In this document: in pieces, positions 1 through 11,400 of the stretch | Numbering within the stretch: the first letter of the stretch is position 1 | Layout of the letters: each line of letters starts with the position of its first letter | DNA from: Phoronis ovalis | Lineage: Eukaryota; Phoronida; Phoronidae | Direction: 5' to 3' | DNA: 19,570 nucleotides | Assembly: GCA_028565635.1 (NCBI GenBank) | Contig: JAOXYB010015421.1 | Coordinates: forward strand, 1-19,570 | The notes under the pieces: generated by a model | What the model was told of the DNA's origin: nothing | The model's database searches: none | Seen by the model: only the letters and a program-made list of their open reading frames with translations | Translations under genes and position numbers: made by a program

Positions 1-1718
1 GCGGTTCGAAAAACATACCCTTTCACGCGAAATTTTGTTGGAACATGCGTACCCACTTTCATATTGACCGCCCCCCCGGGGTCATAAACATGATTCCGGT
101 CCCAGATGTCATATTATTTCAGCTACCTGAGTATGGTGCAGATCGCGAGTTACTTTAACAGTTTAAAAATCAAAAGGATAAACAGTCATGATTAAATTTG
201 CTTACCGTTACGTTCGGTCACTGGAACGTTACGTAATAGATGAGAATGAAATGACCTAATCAACCGAATCAAGCTTTTCGTAAGCACGTGCGGCAAACAA
301 TATCTATTTCCTAGTGGTCGTAATGCGACTGGAATTCCCAACCATCCAGTCTGACTTCCTGTACTAGGAAACCAATAAGGTAGCTACAACAAAACAGGGG
401 ACAAAATGTATTGTACATAAAAACGCTGTGTCATTCCAGTATCGATCAATATATATATCTAAGGTCCCTAATACTTGAACAACAGGAAGGTAAATTGTAA
501 TGAACAATGTTTGTCCCACAATTCTAATGAAATACAAGAAATGTCAACAGAAAGAAAATGGGAATAAGAAATTTGAATATAGATTAAAGAGTAATATTAT
601 TATAAATGATACCCTCGGACACAATGCCGAAAAATACAGTACTTCACCATGTACGTACATAAACGGAATTTTATTTAGTTTTTCATTTATGTTCGGGATT
701 TAAAGGTTAAGCATGATTCTGTCTGTCCTTAATTATATGTCACTTTTATTCAAGCATGGACATGTATTGCATAGTCACGTCCCGTTTTACAACTCATGCA
801 GTTATTTATAGAAAGAAAAACATTTCTGGTTAATGCAAAATAATATACAACAAGCCGTGTTCATTAACATAGTTTTTATTCTTACTTCAGATTAAAAACT
901 GACATTTGTTATATTTCATAGCAATATATATAGTTTTCAATTAAGAACCGTTTCAACAATAAATTGTGCACAAAAGTACAATGCTCAATTATTGAACACT
1001 AACGTACACAAGATATGATGAATATACTGTTTTAATCCCACTATATTTTATAAACTTTTTTTATCAACAAACAGTTTTGTTATTTGATCACGTTGGTTTC
1101 GCTTTGACATTATTGTACATGTAACAATACAAAATCGATCTATTTACAGCAAACACTTTTTTCTTCACAATGTTATAAATCCATTTTTTACAGATAAATA
1201 TTGTCAAAAGAATTAATTCACATTGTATCTGTCAGATTAAACCCCAGGCTTCTAATTCATATAAATATTTATTATGCTACTAATAGGGGCTTATACTGAT
1301 GGAGGGACATCTGCTAAAATCATTATGGTAGATTGGGCATGTCTCTATAAAATAATTTTATTCAATTATCCACAATCGAGTTCAATTCATTTTACTATTA
1401 CTAAAATTTAGTATGGATAGTGTTCAAAGTAACATTTAAATACATACAAATAATTAAATAGAAATAAGATAAAATTACAAATAAATTATATTCTGCACTC
1501 ATAAATACAAAAATACTTTTCTCATTTGTCATGGTTAACTAAGTAACACTGTCCAGCAGGTATCAATGGTTTCAATGATAACATAACTCAAAACATCATA
1601 AACTAAGAACTTAATATGCCAATAAACATCTGTAAGATTGTTGTCTTGTGTTTTCATTGACTGCACACAATGCCCGGACCGTGTACCATAGGTGGCAAGA
1701 AAATTACAAACTGAAATT
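1..1718. other. 3' UTR of main gene plus unassigned flanking sequence
   Basis: The right part (about 1,250-1,718) is the likely 3' UTR. The rest is AT-rich with no coding exon I can support; small open frames such as 500-703 lack splice context and protein-like composition. The first 120 bases are more GC-rich and include a run of eight C, a possible edge of a dispersed repeat, but I cannot name it. Confidence 0.5.
1357..1362 (-). other. Candidate polyadenylation signal of the main gene
   Basis: The plus-strand tttatt at 1357-1362 reads AATAAA on the minus strand, about 355 nt after the stop codon. A second AATAAA is at 1268-1273. Either could define the 3' end; sequence alone cannot decide, and the region is AT-rich enough for chance matches. 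Confidence 0.35.
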
Positions 1719-2431
1719 TCATACAGGGTTTCCATCATTGTACTCCTTTGCTGGTACAACTGACGTAAAATTAAAATCTTGTCCTTGATAGTTCTCTACT
1801 GGAGCTATCGTGCAATTATTATTTCCTACTCCTCGAGTGTTATTTTGATTAGTATCATTTTTAGAACAAACATATTCCTCGCCAGTTTCATTAGATATAC
1901 ATTTTGTATTTTCAAAGGTATCTGTATTAACAACATCGTTTTTCTCAACACTGTCCACCACACCACCATTGGGTATCGACCACGCATGTCCATTCATTGG
2001 AACGGTCCCATTACTATGTTGCGCATGTCCGTTCATTGGAACGGTCTTACTTAGATGCGCATATCCATTAACAGGAGCGGTACCATTAGGTGGCGCTTCA
2101 ATATCATGTGGTTTTTTCTTTCTACATTTTTTATCTGATGTTTTAATGCCATATGCATCACTAATACCAAGCAATCCTGTAGCATCGTTTTCATCTTGGA
2201 ATTGATTGCCATTTTCTTCGTCTTGAGTTAAACCATTATGTTTGCATTGTGCGGCATGACCATTATATGGGTTTCTCTTGCAGGCTACTTTGTTATGATC
2301 ATGTTTCCATTTCCAATACTTAATAATTGTTATCACTATGGCAACAACAACCAAGACAACACCAGTAACTATTGCCGTTGTGTGTGCGATATATGAACCG
2401 CTCACATCTTTTGGTGGAACTGTTGTTTCTC
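1719..2431 (-). CDS. Exon 19: transmembrane helix and cytoplasmic tail, stop
   Basis: A 713-nt terminal exon, residues 1168-1404, with TGA at 1721-1719. The acceptor is ATTTTGCAG|GAGAAAC. A short juxtamembrane stretch (GETTVPPKDVSGS) is followed by a single helix, AIVTGVVLVVVAIVITII, then a basic stop-transfer KYWKWKHDH. The roughly 200-residue tail is hydrophilic and has four NG(H/Y)A motifs, a KKCRKKKPHD basic patch and many Asn/Asp. No kinase, ITAM or known docking motif is recognised. The C-terminus DGNPV is not a standard PDZ ligand. Confidence 0.88.
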
Positions 2432-5400
2432 CTGCAAAATAAAAAAGATGTTGATTCTTAATTTCTGTAGTTATGCATTATGTAGCTAGATGCATAACAC
2501 ATTTATTAATTCATGTACAGTATAGTCACATTTAAAAGTGCATGACAACTCCTATTTATGTAAGCACGTGCATGTCTATATTGCATTGATACATGTTGTG
2601 ACAGAGATGAGCTGCTCAATGACCGGACAGCTAACATTGTGAGAGTTACAAAACGTTTCATACGTGTTAACGTAACATAACGTTCACGAGGGCTCGAAGT
2701 AATTTGAACTAGATATGTGTTTTGATGCAGCTTATACAAATACAGGAAAACCTACCATTTTCTGTGACTTGTATGTATTCAGGGTCTACAGTGAAAACTC
2801 CTATCTGACCAGACTGCACAACGGATACTATGTTATCTTTTAGGCTTTGAGTATTCGTTGCATTTGTAGCTTGGTCAGTCCTGACCAAGAAGTTAACATC
2901 CATATGAACAATTACACTACCTTGACTGAAATGACAATTGATCACCTACATGATTTTAGTTTCTACATATAGTTTAAGAGTTATAACAATTTACATATAC
3001 ATCTGCTTTAAAAGGTGCTTCAGCTAATTTGCACATGCAATTTAACCATTAGATGTTGCTTAGAGATTGACGTGTTTGTAATATCGTGTTTCCATATTTC
3101 TTTTGCCACTTCGCTATTATGAGTTAAGTAATCAAGTGATTGCACAGTCTAAAAACTTTATAAAAACTACATAAATACAGTATGTGTTCCGATTTATTTA
3201 TTTTTCGTAAACTCGCAATTTTAATATAAACTGTTTAAGCTAGAACAATCAATTATACATTACCTGAAACTTGTAACCTGAACGCTGTCAAATTCGTCAA
3301 CAGCAGCAAATTCTTTGGCCACCTGTAATTTAAAAAGACAACACATTACTAAGAGATTGGATTCATGTTCTTGACTATATTTCAAAAATGTCAAAGAGTT
3401 TGTCGTAAGTTACAATGATTAATTCAAAAGCTATTTGTTTCTGATTTGATGTTTTTCACAGCAACGTATGGTCCCGGTATCCTTTGATGCGTCTGTCGCA
3501 AACAGCTTTCTACAGTATTAAAAGTAAGTTGCAGTGTTACATGTAGTAGTATTGTTCTGGAATAAAACATGATACTGCATTCTTCCATAAATGCATGCAT
3601 AACTATTAATGTTTCTGAAGAGCCACTGCACTACGCACACCCCCTTGCATCCGCATTATTTTGTTTATCACTGCAGTAATAGAAGTTTAACAGTGCAGCG
3701 TTCACAAAGTTCATAATGATCTTATTGGTGTACTTGTATGACAGATAGTAGATGGACGGACGAATTAGATATTACGCCTGCGTATTAGATTGGCATGAGA
3801 TAAAACCCGGCATTAAATCAACCAATTCTATGTATGTACTTACATTAGATTCCACGCTTTGCTTCAATGTAAGGTATTTTAGTGACGTACTATCTTTGAG
3901 GTCGTCAGTGTACGTTTCTGCTGTAAATCTCACGCCAACATTGAAAACTTTCTTTGTTTTAGCAGGTTGCACTGTTACTGTTGTATCAGGCTCTACTGTT
4001 ATCGTTGAATTAGATTCTGCTGTTACCGTTGTATTAGGTTCTGCTGTTATTACTGTAATTTGAAAAATATGAAACAAATGTTTGGTTTTCTAAAAATTAT
4101 TTACTGATATGTTATTGGGGTATATAATGTTACTTAGAGTAGGAACACCTTTGATAAAATCTGTACTCATCCAAAAAATTAATGAACGATAGTAAAAAAT
4201 GAGTTATCACCTGAACAGGGACCCAAACCTTTAACCCTCACCCTTAACCTCCAAATAGCAAAGTACGTATGATACTCTACCGACTGAGCTATATCGGGGA
4301 AGCTCAGCAGTATGGTCATCCGTACAGAAGACAATTTTACATTAATGTTAACGTTTAGAAAGTATACCTGCGTTGCAGCTTGCAATACATATTTTCTGCG
4401 TAGAAATAACAGGTGTTGACGAATGCTTTGTAATAGTTCCATCCACTGAATAAACACCTCCTTTAGCAAAAAATAAATGGCGGCATTCCGTGTCGGAAAA
4501 TTTAAGGTCTTGATTGTTATCTCCCGTGTCTCTTTTACGGGTGAATCTAATGGTGGTCGTACCATTTACCATTGAGCCACTGATGTTGTAAATATTCTGT
4601 TGCGTATCCTCTGGCGGTGCCGAATAACCAGAAATCCATCTGAAATTTAAAACAAAGTTTAGTTGTTTACTGAATTAAAAAAACCATGGATCTGCACCGA
4701 TGTTCTTTGATACGTTTAAATAGAATACCGTGAATGCATGTTTTTAATATCTCGTTTAGGTATGCAAGTAATACAGTAGGTGCTTAAGTTCTTCAAATCT
4801 TGGTTTTTGTATTCTCGGTACATGTAGCAAATAACAAGAAGCAACATAATAAATAATGTTCTCAAATTAAATTTGAAACTTGTGCAACGTGTAACATAGC
4901 ATAGACGCCGTAGATATGTAAATATAAATATACCTGTCTGTAACTGAAAGTTGGTTATTGACGTCAACCCATCCTACGATGACATCACTGTTTGCCTGTA
5001 AAATATCAAGAAGATACGTGTTGTAGGCGCATTACCGTAGAAAGTCATCAAGACAGCTTTACATGCGAGACTATTCATGCTCAGTTCTGTTTTTGTCACA
5101 GTTTTGGATAGCGAGGACTACAAGTTTAATTGATTAAGCATTTATCCCAGTATTTCTTGTGAACAAAGTAAAACTTGCAATGAAACTAATACAAACAAGA
5201 ACATTTATCTTACCATAAACTTATCTTCGGAAAATCCAATACCAATCCACTGATTATCTGACGTTTGTGCAGTGATTTCAAATTTAATTTCATCATTGTT
5301 TTCAATGTATTCCCACGTTGCCTTGTATTGACAATCAGTATCCGTGCAAGAAGAAGGTATTTTATACTCGCTGTAGCACAAGCCAAATGTTCTTGGTTTG

Positions 5401-8400
5401 TCTGTAACCAAGAATAATCGTTCATGATTAAGAGAAAGGCACAATTAGCAATCAATTGAACTCATAATTGTAATGAAATTTAGAAATTCAGAAGAAAAAT
5501 AATATAGCAAGGAAAAGATCTAGGTTTCTACTTAGGGGTTTTATTAAAAGGTACGAAAAAAAATTATTTCCTCGTTTTCGTAATTTTAGAGTGGTTTGCA
5601 AAGTCCCCTTAATCCGCCACGTGCTTTAAATAATGTAAATGGTACATTGAAGAAGAAAATTATTTAATTGTTACAATAAGCACCAGTTTTGTACTTCTAC
5701 CTTGCACTCTGTGGTGTGTGATGACTTACCAAAGAAATTCATGTTTATAACTCCTCTATTAGAGGAACTTGAGCCATGATACTTGATTTCATCAGGACGG
5801 TAAAAATTATCGATAGCTGCGGTGCCCGCTTCTATGCCTGAGCTGGGTGCATGAAAGTAGTTACCATATTGCTGACCCCGTGCCCAGATCACGTGCATTT
5901 GGCTGTTCAAGAAACTGTGATCTTGTGGTTCGGTGGCTACACAAAATGAAGAGTTAAATTATGTAGGTAATACATGCAAAATACATAACCCGTTAATTAG
6001 AAAACTTCTATATTATTCTCTCTTAGCCAGAGTCTCCAAGTCCCGAAAGTGTTCAAAAGTATGTTTTTTGCTAGACTAGTAGCAATATAACCAGAGATTA
6101 TTAGTTCCAAGACTACCCAAGACGATTTCAACGCAAACAGTTCTCTATACAGTCGTTTAGTGCTTATTTTCAATTTCTATATAATAATTTAAAAAATACA
6201 CTTATGTAGCTTACCATTGAGTTTCCTTCTGAAAAGAATTGTAGTCTTTCCATCAACTTCAAACCCTAAGGCTGCAGTAAGACTATTAGTGCCATTATTA
6301 TAGAAGGAATCAAAACGAGGTGTCGATCTATCACGGGTGTAAAAGTCAAAAACTCGGCTAATAGTGCCTCTAGCCGTTCCAATTACAATATCCGTGCAAT
6401 CCATAGCATGGATACTACCTGCAAAATCCATTACAAAATAGTTTAGAAAATACTCAAAAATGATAGTATACAAACGTTTGTAACATTAATTAAAATGAAA
6501 GTATGTATTCTGACAATATCCAAACGTGTACCCTAGTTTCCCCCCCTAAAACAGTGACAATCAGGATTCATCTTTGCCTATCATTAAAAATAAAGCGTTT
6601 TAAGTGGCTCACCTGAGTTTTCTGGCTCCCCTTCAGGCTCTCCTGTGCCTTCGGGTTCCCCAGTAGCTTCAGCTTCTCCTTCAGGTTCACCTGTCCCCTC
6701 AACTTCTGGTTCTGCTGTATTTTCTGTTTCTGGTTCTGCTGTTGTTTCTGACTCAGGTTCTACGGTCGTTTCTGACTCGGGTTCTACGGTCGTTTCTGAC
6801 TCGGGTTCTACGGTCGTTTCTGACTCAGGTTCTGTGGTCGTTTCTGACTCAGGTTCTGATGTTGTTTCTGACTCAGGTTCTGTGGTCGTTTCTGACTCAG
6901 GTTCTGATGTTGTTTCTAACTCAGGTTCTGATGTTGTTTCTGACTCAGGTTCTGTGGTCGTTTCTGACTCAGGTTCTGATGTTGTTTCTGACTCAGGTTC
7001 TGACGTCGTTTCCGACTCAGGTTCTACCGTTGTTTCTGACTCAGGTTCTACTGTCGTTTCTGACTCCGGTTCAACCGTTGTTTCTGACTCAGGTTCTACT
7101 GTAGATTCTGACTCAGGTTCTACTGTTACTTCTGTCTCAGGTTCTGCTGTCACTTCTGTCTCGGGTTCTCCTGTTGCTTCTGTCTCAGGTTCTGTTGACG
7201 ATTCTGCTTCAGGTTCTGACCTACCACCGACTACACTTTCTGATAGCAATGGAAAGTTACGACACGATGCATCTAAGCCTACAATGCAAATATTTTTTAT
7301 CAAACTCATAAATCTCCACTGTTTAGATGTTTGCAATTTCTTTCAACAAGAATGCTATTTTATGTCTTTGTAAGAAATCCGCTAGCTACACATAAATCTT
7401 TTAAATATTAATTAGTTAACAAACAGCAAATTGTAGCACAAAAACATATATCAATAGCAACATTATAGTTAGCAAGTTCATGTTCATGATTAAGTACTAT
7501 ACATTTTGATATTTTTAGAGGAAACTCCAGAAAGAAATGTAGCGCAACAATTACCATCTGGTCTCCAGCCCAGGGCAGCATAACCATCCCCAGTTATTTC
7601 CATAACCACCTCAATTTCACCTTCACTCTGAAATGGAATATTACTAAAATTTAATGATTACTCCAGCACACTGGATATAATAAAGTTGAAAAATGACAAC
7701 TCCCTTTCAAAAAAACTCCTCAATTTATCGCAGTATATATATAAACCTGCGTGCTAATTAATTATAAATGCAGTTACTGACTACACGAAATCGTGGTGGA
7801 TTTCTGAAAACTCATCGCTTCGACCTAGGATATATAAAAACTCTAGAGTGTTATATATCCTAGGTTCCACAAATCCACACTTTTATGTTTACTGGAATTA
7901 TAAAATTATAACATAACAACATTTTTAGACACCTGTAGTATCCTCCAGAACAAATCATAGTAATATACCTGTAGTATCCTCCAGAACAAATCATAGCCGT
8001 CGTTGATTTGTTGATGAATGTACAAAGATTTGTCTATTACGGAAGTCTTCACTGTGGATTCTGCAAATATCGAAAGAATTTGAAATAATGAGTGAATAGT
8101 AACAGTATTGTAATACAAGCGGTTCAACTTGTTTTTAACTACAACTTACGCTGTTAACATGCATAATATAACAATAGTTTATGTGGCTACAGATATGGAA
8201 ACGATCGATGATGACCATTTTTACAGTTTACGACATAGACGGATTGAATATCTTGTTGTGAAGCATGCACATGGAACAAAGCTATACAAGGAAACCTTTG
8301 AGTTTCTCAAACATTTCTGTGATGTTAGAGAATATATCATAATTAACAGACATAATTTTACCTTGTGAGCATAATTCTCCAAACCATCCAATTTCGCAGA

Positions 8401-11400
8401 AGCATTGTTGCTTAGGGTGTGTTGTAGCATCAATGTCGACGCATTGTCCATGTGGTCCACAATCGGAATTGGCCCAGCACTCATCTAAAAAAATAGCGTA
8501 CTATAAATAATAATAGGAGACTGGATGGCAAAAAATAACTGGATTCAAGTATCAATGAAAGGAAGGGTATTAAATATAACTGAAATGTAATAACAACAGG
8601 TGCAGTAGATACTTGTACTTTGACTTACCTTTAAACTGACAAAACTGTCCACTGTAGAGGCGTTCGCAAACACAAGCACCGTTAGTAAAGTTTCCATGGC
8701 CTGAGCAATTGTTTACAACATTTTCTGAAATTTTAAAGTTATTATATTCACATCTGTATTTAATGATAATCCACCATAACTTGATATATGTTTTACATGG
8801 CTCTCATTACTTTTGAAGAGCCTACAGGCACACCCAAGCACCCATTAAAATTATGCTTGAATTTATATCTATGATACAACTCCAGTATATCTAAACGATA
8901 TTTGTCCGCATAGGTGTTTTTAAATTATTAAGTGCTTTTAAGATAAAACATTATTTTGTGTTAAAGTCAATGTAAACTTGTTATTGTGCACTAGTCACTG
9001 TTGTATTTAACCCTGAATTAAAGGTATGGTAATAAATAGAATCGAAAAACTGGCAATTGGGTTGAAATAGTAAGAACTGAGCATGAATTGCTGTTTTTAT
9101 TGTATTATAATTAAGCTGCAATATAAATGGAGACATGTTTTTTAAAAAAAATTATGGTACAATAGTACTATGTCCTATTACCTTGAATACTAATATCAGC
9201 ACAGCTCCAGAACCGATAATTTCCACCCCACTCGGAGGCTTGACGTAATAGTCGAACTGTACAACTGGCACAAGTAAAATTTTGGGGAAGCGTAACTTCA
9301 TAATGCTGAGCCCTGAATAATAAAAATACAAAGATATGAAAGAATCGTAAAAGCTCTCATCGTCTTTTAGTACAGTCCTGAGTACAGTACATATAATAAA
9401 ATAATGATGAGGTCACACAGCGGATAAACACAATAAATACTGAATACAGATAAATATGTACCATTTTTTTGTTTTATATACATGTATGCATCGATCAAGT
9501 CTAGCAGTACCGTAACCATCAAAGTTACATTTTCAACCACGGAGAGAAAAGAAAATCCGGAGAAAATTATCATATTATTATTATAATACCGCACGCTAAC
9601 ATTAACACTCACGTGCTGTCGTCAGCGCCTATATATTCGCCAGAGGTCGTTGGTGTCAGCGTTTTAATCACGACACCTGCTTCGTCAAGTATTTCTAACT
9701 TATAGCCACCCTAAGAAAAAAACAAGTAACATGTTCAGGTTACACCATCTAGTACTATTAATAACAATAGGTGTGCTATAATATTGTAAACATGAAGTAA
9801 GTGGTGAACGAAAATGTTTTGTCACGCTAATCATTTTGTGCCGGGAAATCAAAAAATGACTTTTCCGCATCATGCGCTTAATGGCTAATATTTGCGCAAT
9901 TAATTCCAATAACACTTCGAAACGTAGGTAATGAAACATCAAGTCTTCTTATTAAGATCAATTAATACAAAAATCAATTAAAACATGACTCAATACTATG
10001 AACAAGAACTTGTAAACAAATAAACTGGCACGATCGATAGTAAAACAACACCGGGAGCAAACTAATTTGTTGTGCAAATATGTACAGATATAGAGTAAAC
10101 CCAATTGAATAACCATTAACACTGTGTGCCTGAATATTTTCCCATGTATCTTTTGTTATAAATGCATAATTAAAATTACAGATTTTTACACTTAGTTAAA
10201 ATACGTGAAAGGTAAATTTGTACACTAACGCTATATAATATTTTTAATGTCTTGCGTGTCTAAAATTAGTGTTATTATGCTTCTAAAATGACACCTTCAC
10301 TTTCTTCGTGTTGTAACAATTAGGTTATAGTTAATTAGCATAACCGCAAAGTTTAATATGCAGTTGCCATAAGTATGAACAATGGATAAGAATCGTTTTT
10401 TATTATATATATATTCCATTCCCACCCAGCATGCAGAAAACTGTGTACGTGGAAATCCAAAATGTAGAAGTTCTTACTAGGTCTCTCCATTGTTTAACTT
10501 TGGCGTTGGAGTTTTATGAGGCTATGTTACCTTTAATAATTTGATGCATTACTTAATACAAAAGAAAGAGTATCAGGTTTGAATGTTGTCCAGCAACAAG
10601 CATATGAATCATCATATTTAAATAATTCTTTAAAATATTTGTTTTCAACTGATAATGTAAATGCAAACAACATTCATACTCCTTCGAGCATATTAAACAA
10701 CGTCTTTCCATATTAATGTTGTTTGGTGAAGCAGACGTTTTTTGACACAATCCGTTTAAATCTGACTCGCAATCTGAGATTTTACTTTAGCTAAATAGTT
10801 TCTATTACATATACATTATTTCTTAAAATTTTTGATTTTAACTTAATCATGTAAATTATTTGTTATTTTCTGAATTGTACATCAATGAATCAAATAATGC
10901 TAAAAAAATATCAAACTACTCAATTTAGATGTTAATTAAAAACCTGAAAGAATCATCCATTGTTCTTCTGTTATATTCTAATAACACTTCTCACAAGAAT
11001 GTCAAATGTGTAGAAATCAATTTTTAATTATTGGATTCGGGTTAAAGGCTAACCGAACTGTGTAATTGTTTCAAACCAGGAAACAAAAGTGACCATGGTG
11101 CACCATAAAAATCAAACAAATCACACCTCGACTGAATGTTTAACACATTTTAAACGTATTAATCAATAGGCTTTTTGGGTACTATGCAATGCATTGTTAT
11201 TAAAATCAAATAGTTTTTGAGTATTCTAAAGTTCTTCAAATCTCATAAGCTATTTCGATCTACTTACTACTGCGCACTTAATTCTTGTTCATATATGTCT
11301 GTATATCGACAATGTTGGATATTTCCAAAACAATAATTTTTCCTTTTTTTTTGCATTTTATAGTACAATCACTGAATTCTATTTTTTCTATAAAATAAGA

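Noticed and set aside
500-703. Plus-strand 67-codon open frame
   Set aside because: Low-complexity, Lys/Asn/Ile-rich composition typical of AT-rich noncoding DNA, with no supporting context.
1719-1733. C-terminal PDZ-binding motif
   Set aside because: The end reads DGNPV; the -2 residue is Asn, which does not fit the usual class I-III ligands.
4212-4299. Functional tRNA gene
   Set aside because: Only the A and B boxes are convincing. No paired acceptor stem or clean anticodon arm can be drawn, so a SINE head fits better.
6645-7373. Long plus-strand open frame of S-D-S-G-S type repeats, and another plus frame at 6742-7104
   Set aside because: Antisense shadow of the EPESETT repeat in exon 10. 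The minus frame has proper exon borders, matching phases and DOMON sequence at its start.
9367-9612. Extended open frames running through exon ends into introns (also at 5205, 6189, 8221 and others)
   Set aside because: These are read-through of real exons past clear GT donors into intron sequence.
10553-10750. Cys-containing small open frame (RRCLICSKEYECC) in intron 3
   Set aside because: No start context or splice borders, AT-driven composition, and it lies inside a well-supported intron.
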